A stretch of DNA of 64,000 nucleotides from JBBKWU01 sp037969035. GTDB lineage: Bacteria > Pseudomonadota > Alphaproteobacteria > Micavibrionales > Micavibrionaceae. The DNA is taken from positions 95,929 through 159,928 of the forward strand of contig JBBKWU010000021.1 of NCBI GenBank assembly GCA_037969035.1. Reading direction: 5' to 3'. Made by a program: the position numbers and the translations under genes. Of the stretch, positions 34,638-42,885 are shown piece by piece; the first letter of the stretch is position 1; the number at the start of each line of letters is the position of its first letter. Below the pieces are notes generated by a model. That model saw nothing but the letters and a program-made list of their open reading frames with translations. It was not told the DNA's origin and did not search any database.

Positions 34638-35099
34638 ATGTTACAGTCGATCGAGATTAACGCCGTCGTTCCTAGACTCGTTGCTCAGAATAAAAAACAG
34701 CTCCTCCAGACCATCAGCCGCTATGCTGCAAAATCATGTGGTATGGATGAAACCGTGCTTTACCAAAAGCTACTGGATGCTGAGAACGAGCAAAGCTCGG
34801 GCATTGGTCATGGCATGGCGATTATGCATCTGCGTGTGCCGCAATTATCCAAAGCTTACAGCCTATTCGCGCGTATGAAAGATGAAATCGACTTTGACTC
34901 AATCGATGGGCGACCTGTTGATTTGGCGTTTCTGATTTTATCTCCCGAAGAGGAAAGCAGCCTTCACCTGCACCGTCTTTCCGCTCTATCACGGTTAATG
35001 CGCAATCCAGAACTACGCCGTTGCCTGCGTGGCACGGAAGACAGCGAAACAATTTACGCGCTTTTAAACGACCCACAAAGCCGCCGCTACGCTGCTTAA
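34638..35099 (+). CDS. ptsN: PtsN, nitrogen-regulatory EIIA (EIIA-Ntr)
   Basis: Last acceptor in the nitrogen-related phosphotransferase chain (PtsP-NPr-PtsN), which regulates potassium uptake and stress functions. The 153-residue protein has the EIIA fold, and the phospho-acceptor His is H64 in GIGHGMAIMH, where the usual Pro before the His is Met. Neither ptsP nor an NPr gene is in the window, and the region near rapZ and ahcY, where alphaproteobacteria usually keep NPr, lacks it. Confidence 0.92.
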   Translation: MLQSIEINAVVPRLVAQNKKQLLQTISRYAAKSCGMDETVLYQKLLDAENEQSSGIGHGMAIMHLRVPQLSKAYSLFARMKDEIDFDSIDGRPVDLAFLILSPEEESSLHLHRLSALSRLMRNPELRRCLRGTEDSETIYALLNDPQSRRYAA

Positions 35100-35449
35100 T
35101 TTTGGGCTTAACCCCTTTAAATACAAAAATAATTTGACAGAACGTCATTAAACCTGCAAAAATAAATGACTGAATTGGGGATATATATGCCATGTGCAAT
35201 ATATATCAGCTTTAGAGAGATCCTTTGGGAGGGTCAAAATTTCAAAAGCACGTTCGCCGATAACGTTAAACGGCTAAGATGACGACAGAATTATAGCCTA
35301 TTTATTTGCTATGACACGCGACACGATAAGCGATGCGCAGTTAATCTACGCAAGCGATGTGTCACAATATGTCAGAACATAATAAAAAGGCGTTTGGTTT
35401 TGGAAGAGTGAGTTTACACCCTTTGCCCTAGGGTTTACTTTTCCATTAT
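35100..35449. ncRNA. Candidate small-RNA region after ptsN
   Basis: About 350 bases without a supported gene, ending in a strong rightward terminator 350 bases beyond ptsN. A perfect TTGACA lies at 35134-35139, but its -10 partner is poor. Several short self-complementary stretches occur (for example around ACCCT/AGGGT near 35418-35435). A terminated transcript of 250-320 bases would fit, but I recognise no known RNA family here, and a long ptsN 3' UTR is the main alternative. Confidence 0.3.
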
Positions 35450-35491
35450 GAAGGCCGGTCCGAGGCTTCGCGACCGGTCTTCAACTTTTTT
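35450..35491 (+). terminator. Strong rightward terminator
   Basis: GAAGGCCGGTC (35450-35460) pairs with GACCGGTCTTC (35472-35482) with one G-U around an 11-base loop, followed by AACTTTTTT. There is no T-run on the minus side, so it serves a rightward transcript. Confidence 0.88.
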
Positions 35492-35520
35492 AGGGGATAT
35501 CTTAGAAACGCTATTGCTGA

Positions 35521-35748
35521 TTACTGCAGATGAAATGGATGGAAATTATTCTGTTTGGCCATCCATACCGCACCGGCATAACTTTCATGCGTGAACAGAT
35601 TATCGCCGTTTGCGCTATGCACATCGAACACAATCTTGCCCTCACGCTCCACGGGGCGCACATAAACAAATTCACTGCGGCCCAAATTAAGGAAATCAGC
35701 AGGCGACAAGTGCTTTAGCCGCTCTGCGGCAGCTTCTACTCTATTCAT
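35521..35748 (-). CDS. DUF1150-family small protein
   Basis: The 75-residue product (MNRVEAAAERLKHLSPADFLNLG and on, ending WMAKQNNFHPFHL) matches the DUF1150 family, found in alphaproteobacteria beside small heat-shock protein genes. Function unknown. It starts 14 bases after hsp20 and is surely in its operon, with AGGAG before the ATG. Confidence 0.85.
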   Translation of the reverse strand: MNRVEAAAERLKHLSPADFLNLGRSEFVYVRPVEREGKIVFDVHSANGDNLFTHESYAGAVWMAKQNNFHPFHLQ

Positions 35749-35762
35749 AGCTTTATCTCCTG

Positions 35763-36278
35763 TTATTTCGATTTTTTGGAAGGTGCTTTTTCCGCTTTAT
35801 CACCACTGCTCACATCAATCGCTTGTCCGTGCGAATGACCATTGGTCAATGATTTCACGGATTGACCGCCTTTGATATCGATTTTACGGGCGCTGGATTC
35901 AGGCTCTATGCGGCGCATATCAATATGCAGCATACCATTATCCATCATCGCACCATTCACTTCGATCCCATCAGCCAGCACAAAAGACCGCTGAAACTGA
36001 CGTGCGGCAATACCGCGATGCAAGAATATACGGCTACCGTCATCTTCTTGTTGCTTGCCACGGATGGTTAGCTGGTTTTTATCCAGCTCGACATCCAAAT
36101 CATCCATTGAAAATCCAGCAACGGCGAGCGTGATCCGCAATCCGTCTTCGCTTGTTTGTTCTACGTTATAGGGGGGATACCCGTCGCTTGTTTTCTTGAT
36201 ACGGTCAATTTCGCGTTCGAAATGGTCAAACCCTAGAAAAAACGGATGGTCGAATAAAGATAAACGTGTTGTGTTCAT
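35763..36278 (-). CDS. Small heat-shock protein Hsp20 (IbpA-like)
   Basis: ATP-independent chaperone that holds unfolded proteins. The 171-residue product has the alpha-crystallin domain (about residues 38-130; YNVEQTSEDGLRITLAVAGF, then LHRGIAARQFQRSFVLADGIEVNGAMMDNGMLHI) and a Ser/Lys-rich C-terminal tail. A heat-shock-type promoter lies about 75-100 bases upstream and AGGAG precedes the start. It heads the operon with the DUF1150 gene. Confidence 0.93.
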   Translation of the reverse strand: MNTTRLSLFDHPFFLGFDHFEREIDRIKKTSDGYPPYNVEQTSEDGLRITLAVAGFSMDDLDVELDKNQLTIRGKQQEDDGSRIFLHRGIAARQFQRSFVLADGIEVNGAMMDNGMLHIDMRRIEPESSARKIDIKGGQSVKSLTNGHSHGQAIDVSSGDKAEKAPSKKSK

Positions 36279-36350
36279 CGTCTAAAACTCCTCTTTTGAG
36301 CAAGTTAATATGTATGACAGCCCGCACCATGCAGCACCGTCAGTACTAAT

Positions 36351-36377
36351 ATTAAGAGGAATTTTGAAAATTTCAAG
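36351..36377 (-). promoter_or_regulatory. RpoH (heat-shock sigma) type promoter of hsp20
   Basis: On the minus strand CTTGAAA (36377-36371) is followed, counting 17 bases from CTTG, by CTTAAT (36356-36351). This resembles the alphaproteobacterial RpoH consensus CTTG-N17/18-CYTAT, and the gene below is a heat-shock chaperone. Confidence 0.55.
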
Positions 36378-36388
36378 GGGTTGTACGA

Positions 36389-36589
36389 TTAACTGTTGTA
36401 TTTTTTTGCCGCGCTTTTTTTCACAAACAGCCTGTCGCAATATTTACATTCAGCTGTATCTTCGCCACCCAAGCTATACCAAACCACAGGATGCCCAAGC
36501 GCACCGCCGCCGCCATCACAGCTGACTTCATCTGTATTATCGTCCACAGCAATCACTTCGGGGGCTTTAATTTCGTTATTTGCGCTCAC
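36389..36589 (-). CDS. zf-CHCC zinc-finger protein (NDUFS6-like)
   Basis: The 66-residue product ends in the zf-CHCC domain: C24, then GHPVVWYSLGG with the metal His, then C-x2-C in ECKYCDRLFV. It is related to the zinc-binding subunit of respiratory complex I (NDUFS6), and free-standing copies are common in alphaproteobacteria. It is transcribed toward hsp20 but separated from it by the hsp20 promoter. Confidence 0.85.
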   Translation of the reverse strand: MSANNEIKAPEVIAVDDNTDEVSCDGGGGALGHPVVWYSLGGEDTAECKYCDRLFVKKSAAKKYNS

Positions 36590-36689
36590 GGCTATATCCT
36601 TTTATCGATCTTTACAGATTTTTATATATTTCTATTGTAAATTGGCATGAGAATAAAGGTGTGACAAGAGGAAAGAACGAGGACACATC

Positions 36690-37079
36690 ATGACAACAAC
36701 AGCCGTGAAATTTATTGATAACCCGCTTATCGCGGATCGTAAGGATAATTACCTGTCCGTGGTACTGGACAGCGCCAAAATTATCGAAAGCTGGCGCAGT
36801 TCACTCCGCGCCTTTGAATGGATCACACCCGAAGGGAAGATCAAAGATATCGCCGAACTTAAACCCGACGCACAAACCGAGCGCAAAGCCGTTGAAGACA
36901 AAATGGCAAAAGGTGTTACGCTCGAAAAACCTGTGCTTGGTATTGGTTTACTTGAAAATGTCGAAATCGGCATTGGGCGCGCAACGTTTTTGGTCGCCTA
37001 CGCGCACGGTCAAAAACAAATCCCCGCGCATATTCCCAAAGCCCACGAAAAAGATTTCAAACCGTTTTTAGCACCATAA
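36690..37079 (+). CDS. Hypothetical protein (129 residues)
   Basis: Not recognised with certainty. The product is soluble, mixed alpha/beta, with the run EKPVLGIGLLENVEIGIGRATFLVAYAHG in the second half and Lys/His-rich C-terminus. No signal or membrane segment. GAGGAC precedes the ATG. It starts divergently from the zf-CHCC gene. Small proteins of this make-up in alphaproteobacteria are often described only as conserved hypothetical. Confidence 0.7.
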   Translation: MTTTAVKFIDNPLIADRKDNYLSVVLDSAKIIESWRSSLRAFEWITPEGKIKDIAELKPDAQTERKAVEDKMAKGVTLEKPVLGIGLLENVEIGIGRATFLVAYAHGQKQIPAHIPKAHEKDFKPFLAP

Positions 37080-37141
37080 ACATCCAGATCAACATCAAGC
37101 GCGCAAAAATAATTGGGCGCTCCTGTGAAATCAGGTACACT

Positions 37142-37858
37142 ATGCCCATGAAACAAGTACATAAACACCATCCCGAAGCTGGTAACGCCCTTTTTTACAT
37201 TCTGATCGCAATTGCTCTTTTGGCGGCTTTATCCTATGCCGTATCAGAAGGCAGTCGCACGAGCATTTCTGCGCTCACACAGGATCGCTCACGCCTATTG
37301 GCATCACAAGTTATCGAATATGGTGACATTCTATCTAAAGCCGTGTCACAGATGCGCTTACGCGGCACAACCATCAACACGCTACGCTTTGCGCATGTTA
37401 ATCTGAATGCCACATACGGCACGTTCGGCACAGACCCCGATAACGAAGTGTTCCATCCCAATGGCGGCGCGGTAAACTATCTACCGCTTCCCACAGACAT
37501 CACAATCAGCACCGATTGGATTTTTACGGCAGAAAACCCTGTGCAGAATATAGGCACAACATGCGGTACAGCATCTTGCTCAGAGCTTCTCGCAATTGCT
37601 GTGGGGATTAGCGACTCCATATGTACAAGAATTAACGACCTTATCAGTGTACGAAATGATGGCGCACTGCCTCCTGCCGATGATGAAGTACTAACCGCGA
37701 CACTTTTTGCGGGGGCATTTGCCAATAACGGTGAAATAATCGGGGATGGTGACGGGTCAGGCAGTGGCAACACCTATATGGCAGGACAAAATGCGGCCTG
37801 TATCTTGGACGATACAACGGGCGAGAACATGTTCTATCAGGTTCTTTGGCGGCAGTAA
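37142..37858 (+). CDS. Exported or pilin-like hypothetical protein
   Basis: The 238-residue product has a short basic N-terminus (KQVHKHHPEAG), then a single hydrophobic helix beginning GNALFYILIAIALLAAL (about residues 14-34), and a Cys-containing extracellular-type domain with beta segments and Gly/Asn-rich loops. This is the architecture of type IV pilin or type II secretion pseudopilin-like proteins, although the conserved Glu at position 5 of the mature helix is missing. No pilus assembly gene is nearby. Converges on cysS with 17 bases between. Confidence 0.65.
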   Translation: MPMKQVHKHHPEAGNALFYILIAIALLAALSYAVSEGSRTSISALTQDRSRLLASQVIEYGDILSKAVSQMRLRGTTINTLRFAHVNLNATYGTFGTDPDNEVFHPNGGAVNYLPLPTDITISTDWIFTAENPVQNIGTTCGTASCSELLAIAVGISDSICTRINDLISVRNDGALPPADDEVLTATLFAGAFANNGEIIGDGDGSGSGNTYMAGQNAACILDDTTGENMFYQVLWRQ

Positions 37859-37875
37859 GCACCGCGTAAGCTTAA

Positions 37876-39261
37876 CTAACTTGCTTTACGCAATTTAGGG
37901 CCTTCGGGCGTATCTTCAATCGCGTAGCCCATAGACAGTAATTCATCACGAATTTCGTCAGCACGGGCAAAGTTTTTAGCGGCTTTTGCTTCTGTACGTT
38001 CAACCAAAAGCCCCTCGATAGCACCCGCATCTTCACCTTGAGCATTTTCATACCCGAGCCACGCCGCAGGATCTTTGCGCAAAACTCCTAACATGTCGCC
38101 CGCAGCCAACAAAGTTGCTAAATCTACTTTTGTGCCGCTTTGTGATGCTTGTTTGGCGATATCACTCAAGACAGCCATGGCTTTTGGCGTGTTCACATCA
38201 TCGCATAAGGCTTCAATCATTTCTTTTGGTAGCTCTGCCGCCGGCAACGTATCGCGGGAAACGCCCGCGTTATAAAGCACCGTATATAAACGATCGAGCA
38301 CAGATTTAATCTGCTCAATCGCATTCACGCTCCAATCCAATGGTTGGCGGTAATGCGCGGAAAGCAGTGTCAGACGCAAAACTTCGCCGTCATAACGTTC
38401 GATCAAATCATGCACTAGCGTGACATTTCCAACGGATTTCGCCATTTTATCGCCCTCAACGGTGACAAAACCGTTATGTACCCAATATTTAGCAAAGGAC
38501 GATAGATCATGCTCGTTCCCATGTGCGCAGCAGCTTTGCGCGATTTCGTTTTCGTGGTGTGGGAATTTCAAATCCGCGCCGCCGCCATGGATATCAAACG
38601 GCAAGCCCAAATGTTTTTCTGCCATGGCCGAGCATTCAATATGCCAACCTGGGCGACCATAACCCCATGGGCTGTCCCATCCTGGTTCACTGTCATTGCT
38701 AGGTTTCCAAAGAACAAAATCCGCTGCATCTTTTTTATACGGCGCAATTTCCACGCGGGAACCTGCGACTTGTTCATCACGGCTACGCCCTGATAACCCG
38801 CCATACGCATCAAATGACGGCACGTCAAACAACACGTGTCCTTCGGCCTCATAAGCGTGGTTACGCGCAATAAGTGCCTCGATCTGTGCGATCATTTCAG
38901 GAATATGTCCCGTGGCAAGCGGCTGTATATCAGGTTTTGCAACACCCAGCGCGCCCATATCATCGTTATAGATTTTGGCGTATTTTTCGGTGATTTCATT
39001 GATCGGTTTACCAGCATCAGCAGCAGCCTTAATGATTTTGTCTTCGATGTCCGTAATATTGGAAACATACGTCACTTTCGGATAGATCGTCCGCAAGACA
39101 TTTGCCAGCAAATCAAACACCACCGCCATACGCGCGTTACCGATATGCGCATAATTATAGACCGTGGGGCCGCACGCGTACAGGCGTACGTGTTTATCAT
39201 CGAGTGCCTTAAACTCTTCTTTTTTGCGTGTCAGCGTATTGTGGAGTTTTAATTTATGCAT
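37876..39261 (-). CDS. cysS: Cysteinyl-tRNA synthetase CysS
   Basis: Charges tRNA-Cys. The 461-residue class I enzyme has the HIGH-type motif as HIGN in YNYAHIGNARMAVVFD, the zinc-binding residues (first Cys in ACGPTVYN, later WHIECSAM and HHENEIAQS), and KMSKS-type KMAKSVGN. The ATG at 39261 is preferred to an upstream TTG because AAAGG is then well placed. A Lys/Glu-rich C-terminal helical end closes the protein. Confidence 0.96.
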   Translation of the reverse strand: MHKLKLHNTLTRKKEEFKALDDKHVRLYACGPTVYNYAHIGNARMAVVFDLLANVLRTIYPKVTYVSNITDIEDKIIKAAADAGKPINEITEKYAKIYNDDMGALGVAKPDIQPLATGHIPEMIAQIEALIARNHAYEAEGHVLFDVPSFDAYGGLSGRSRDEQVAGSRVEIAPYKKDAADFVLWKPSNDSEPGWDSPWGYGRPGWHIECSAMAEKHLGLPFDIHGGGADLKFPHHENEIAQSCCAHGNEHDLSSFAKYWVHNGFVTVEGDKMAKSVGNVTLVHDLIERYDGEVLRLTLLSAHYRQPLDWSVNAIEQIKSVLDRLYTVLYNAGVSRDTLPAAELPKEMIEALCDDVNTPKAMAVLSDIAKQASQSGTKVDLATLLAAGDMLGVLRKDPAAWLGYENAQGEDAGAIEGLLVERTEAKAAKNFARADEIRDELLSMGYAIEDTPEGPKLRKAS

Positions 39262-39360
39262 GCTATCCAAAACCTTTGATGATTATTCATCATATCTAAG
39301 CATGCAAAAACCGCCCGAGTCAAAGCGAAATTCATGTTCTATAGCTCTTGGGTAACGCCT

Positions 39361-40257
39361 TTAGCGCAAAAGCGGGGGTTTTATCTTTAATTTAAGATCG
39401 CGCACAAATGGAGATTTGTCAGCAACGCCTAAAATACGATCTTTGGTGAACGGTTTTTTCAAAAACCCTGCTGCGCCACCATTTGTAGCGGTCACAATAT
39501 TGGTCTTCACCGCATCAACACTCAGCATATAAATAAAGGCTTTCGGGTCAATTTTGCGAATAGCCACCAACGTATCAAGACCACTAAGCCCCGGTAAGTG
39601 AATATCTAAAAACACCATGTCGGGGCAATGCTCAATATGTAGCGCAATGGCTTCCTCGCCCGTTTTTGCGAGAACCAGATCGAAATCTTTATTCAGGATA
39701 TTGGCGGCATAGGACGCGGTAAAGCGATCATCCTCGACCATTAAAATGGTTGGGTCTTCGTGACGTGCACGTCGAATGTCTATACTAGCGACTTTGTTGC
39801 TATCAGCCATTGCCTTATAGGAATCAATCAGTTTTGCCGATATAAATTTACGGTCCGATAATTTTTGGTAAGTCCTGATATCTTTGACCAAGTTAGAAAA
39901 TTCGCAATTTTTTTCACCAAATTTTTCGCTGAACTCCGCACAGATGGCTTTCATTTCCGCACGCATATTGTCGTCCGTAGCACGCGCCAAAATCAAAAGA
40001 TCATAATCATGAAACCTGTATATGAATGGTTTTTCCAAAGATTGAACGCGCTCTTTGATAATTTCGAACCATTCATCGCTTTGCTTTGAAAGCTGATGAA
40101 GCTTGCCCCGTATGTGCCCCGGTGTCGCAATCATATCAGCGTGATTAAGCTGCCGTGAGAAACACAGCCGCAAGCCATACCAGCCTGACGGGTCTTTTCT
40201 CAACTTCTCCAATGTCGTCAGAAAATGATGTTCTGCACTCTCGGAAATAACTTCCAT
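39361..40257 (-). CDS. Response regulator with a novel N-terminal domain
   Basis: Residues about 165-285 are a receiver domain (TILMVEDDRF, phospho-acceptor Asp in DMVFLDIHLPG, conserved Lys in FLKKPF). The N-terminal 160 residues, with repeated aromatic and basic residues (HDYDLLILARATDD), are not recognised; they may sense a signal or bind a partner. Unusually the receiver is C-terminal. No histidine kinase lies adjacent. It is transcribed away from pyrC. Confidence 0.82.
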   Translation of the reverse strand: MEVISESAEHHFLTTLEKLRKDPSGWYGLRLCFSRQLNHADMIATPGHIRGKLHQLSKQSDEWFEIIKERVQSLEKPFIYRFHDYDLLILARATDDNMRAEMKAICAEFSEKFGEKNCEFSNLVKDIRTYQKLSDRKFISAKLIDSYKAMADSNKVASIDIRRARHEDPTILMVEDDRFTASYAANILNKDFDLVLAKTGEEAIALHIEHCPDMVFLDIHLPGLSGLDTLVAIRKIDPKAFIYMLSVDAVKTNIVTATNGGAAGFLKKPFTKDRILGVADKSPFVRDLKLKIKPPLLR

Positions 40258-40437
40258 ACAATAAGCCTCTTATAACATTTCAATCATGCTGCTTCATTAT
40301 TCCGTTAAAGTATTTAAAAAAACATAAACATTACAATCCGATAGATAATATTTTCAGGTCGCAGAATTGCCGATTGAATTTAAACGCGTGCTTTTCTATA
40401 CTACCCCAACAATCATAAAAACCAAGGAAAACAAGCC

Positions 40438-41808
40438 ATGGCACAGACATTCGATATTCTCTTAAAAAACGGCACAGCAATCCTGAGCGGTGCAACACGC
40501 AAAGCCGATATCGGCATTATAAATGGTAAAATCGAAGCCGTCGGTGATTTTGACTCATCAAGCGCCAAAGAGATTATTGATTGCACAGGACTTCACATAC
40601 TCCCTGGCCTTATGGACACGCAAGTCCATTTCCGCGAACCTGGCGCGACCCATAAAGAAGATTTAGAACACGGCATGAAGGCCGCAGCCCTTGGTGGAAT
40701 TACAGCGATTTTCGAAATGCCAAATACGACACCGTTGACCGTAACGCCTGAAGCGCTTCAGCAAAAGCTTGATATCGCCTCAAAATGCGGTTGGACGGAT
40801 TACGCCTTTTATTTCGGCGGTACAGGAGAGAACGCGGAACAACTCAATGAGTGGGAAAATTTGCCCGGTGTTTGCGGCGTGAAAATTTTCATGGGCTCCT
40901 CTACGGGTAGCCTTTTGACTGATAAAGACGAGATTATCGAAGCTGTTCTACGCAACGGTAAACGTGTTGTTGCCGTGCATGCCGAGGACGAAGCGATGAT
41001 GAATGAGAACAAAAAAACCATTCTGGGCGACAGCACAGACCCCGCCATGCACCCGATTTGGCGTTCGGTTGAATCTTGCGTATCCGCAACAACGCGCCTT
41101 TTGAACATTGCGCGTAAAACAGGCCGCCGTGTTCATGTTCTGCATATATCCACCGCCGAAGAAATGGAAATTTTGAAAGATTTCCGCGATGTCGCAACGG
41201 TTGAGGTTCTAGCAAACCACCTAACGCTTCATGCTCCTGATTGCTACAACACATTTGGCACACGCGCGCAGCAAAACCCGCCGATCCGCGAAAAACGCCA
41301 CCAAGATGCGCTGTGGAAAGCCATTGATGACGGCTTGGTTGATATTTTGGCATCCGATCACGCGCCGCATACGCTCGAAGAAAAAGCAATGACGTACCCC
41401 AATAGCCCGAGCGGCACACCGGGCGTTCAAACCTTGCTGCCTGTGATGTTGCAACATGTGAATGATGGCAAACTTAGCCTTGAGCGTTTGGTGGATATGA
41501 TGGCGTACGGCCCTGCACGCGTACACCAAATTGCAAATAAAGGCCGGATTTCACGCGGTTATGATGCGGATTTCACGATTGTTGATATGAACAAAGAACA
41601 AATCATCCGCAACGAAGATCAAGCAAGCATTGCTGGCTGGACCGCCTTTGACGGGCAAAGCAAAAAAGGCTGGCCTGTGATGACCATGATCCGCGGCAAT
41701 GTTGTGATGAAAAATGGGAAACTTCTGGGAAAACCAGTTGGTCAAGCTGTGAAATTCCGCGAAACGCTGACGCTTCTTGCTGGAAAACAAGCGCGTGAAG
41801 CGGCATAA
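40438..41808 (+). CDS. pyrC: Dihydroorotase PyrC (class I)
   Basis: Cyclises N-carbamoyl-aspartate to dihydroorotate in pyrimidine synthesis. The 456-residue amidohydrolase has the signature DTQVHFREPG, the GVKIFMGSSTG strand with the carboxylated Lys, metal-ligand segments VAVHAEDE and VHVLHIST, and the catalytic Asp in ILASDHAPHT. The first His of the usual H-x-H metal motif is Gln62 (Q-V-H64); I recall this variant from other alphaproteobacterial dihydroorotases. pyrF for the same pathway is at 51.4 kb. Confidence 0.9.
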   Translation: MAQTFDILLKNGTAILSGATRKADIGIINGKIEAVGDFDSSSAKEIIDCTGLHILPGLMDTQVHFREPGATHKEDLEHGMKAAALGGITAIFEMPNTTPLTVTPEALQQKLDIASKCGWTDYAFYFGGTGENAEQLNEWENLPGVCGVKIFMGSSTGSLLTDKDEIIEAVLRNGKRVVAVHAEDEAMMNENKKTILGDSTDPAMHPIWRSVESCVSATTRLLNIARKTGRRVHVLHISTAEEMEILKDFRDVATVEVLANHLTLHAPDCYNTFGTRAQQNPPIREKRHQDALWKAIDDGLVDILASDHAPHTLEEKAMTYPNSPSGTPGVQTLLPVMLQHVNDGKLSLERLVDMMAYGPARVHQIANKGRISRGYDADFTIVDMNKEQIIRNEDQASIAGWTAFDGQSKKGWPVMTMIRGNVVMKNGKLLGKPVGQAVKFRETLTLLAGKQAREAA

Positions 41809-41894
41809 CGTGGTCTAAAGTTCAATTTGCATCGTTTGGCCGTTCCTGCTATGAATAGCCATAATGATTTCTAATAAGATATAGGGAGAACACA

Positions 41895-42530
41895 ATGTCT
41901 ATGAATAAAGCCGCACTTGCACTGACCGCCGTCTTAGCCCTCGCTGCGTGTAAAGACGACGATGATAAAAATACAAACACCACCAATGAACCTGAAGTTG
42001 TTGCGCCCATTGTCGATGATGGCACATTAAAAATCACAGAGTGGGATGAGCAATATGTTGTCGCGCTTGATAACCTCGAAGTTGTCTTGCCGCATGACCG
42101 CTTGTTCAGTATGGATGCGACGGCCTTTTGCCCGTCACTCAGTGGTAAAACCACAACAATGGATGAATACACCGCCGCTTGCCGCGAAATTACGCAGACC
42201 ACAGCACAATACAATGTTGATGTTTACGCCTGCCGTGGCCATGGTGATACTTTTTACGCCTACATGCCAACAAGCACACGCGAAGCGGCAACCCCGTTCA
42301 GCACAACCATGGAAAATTATGACGACAATCGCTTGTCTTCTTTGGACCGTATGCGCGGACAATTTGAAAATTTCGGAAACGATACTTTTATGGTGAGCAC
42401 CGCCGAACAAGTCGGCACGCGTGAGTATTCACACGCTGACGCCATGGAAACCAACATCAAAAACGGTATCGGCAACCACAAAATCCAAGATCCAATGTGT
42501 TCTGCGCAATTCAAATATAACCTTAACTAA
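41895..42530 (+). CDS. Predicted lipoprotein of unknown function
   Basis: The 211-residue product has a lipoprotein signal with lipobox LAAC (Cys19), a short charged Asp/Asn linker, and a globular part with four further Cys (in ATAFCPSL, AACREI, VYACRGHG and DPMCSAQ) that could form two disulfides. GGGAG precedes the ATG. Monocistronic, ending in a terminator at 42560. Family not recognised. Confidence 0.78.
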   Translation: MSMNKAALALTAVLALAACKDDDDKNTNTTNEPEVVAPIVDDGTLKITEWDEQYVVALDNLEVVLPHDRLFSMDATAFCPSLSGKTTTMDEYTAACREITQTTAQYNVDVYACRGHGDTFYAYMPTSTREAATPFSTTMENYDDNRLSSLDRMRGQFENFGNDTFMVSTAEQVGTREYSHADAMETNIKNGIGNHKIQDPMCSAQFKYNLN

Positions 42531-42559
42531 CAAATAGCCGCATCAATAAGGTTACGATA

Positions 42560-42585
42560 AGCAGGGTCACAAACCCTGCTTTTTT
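42560..42585 (+). terminator. Terminator of the lipoprotein gene
   Basis: AGCAGGGT (42560-42567) pairs exactly with ACCCTGCT (42573-42580) around a five-base loop, then TTTTT. Confidence 0.9.
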
Positions 42586-42885
42586 GTGACTGATTTGTTT
42601 TTGCGGAAAAAATATCTACATATTTGCGAAATTTTGACTAAATTTTGATATTTTTTTATCAATATATAAATAATCATTGCTATACAGACACTTAACAAAC
42701 ATCGTGCAAAATATTTCCATAAAAAATAAAGCCAAAATTAATCATTTTTAGATTATCCTTATATATGAGGGTCTGTTATTATTTATTGTGAGAAACAAAA
42801 CAACGTCATCATCTTGGCGTTTCAAATCATGATATTAAAATAACAATTTTGCGTAACACTTACGGCAGGAAGCATTGAGTTATAA
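42586..42885. other. AT-rich intergenic region before the GGDEF-EAL gene
   Basis: About 300 bases, strongly AT-rich, without a supported gene or RNA. It presumably holds the promoter and leader of the next gene; I cannot point to specific elements. Confidence 0.5.
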
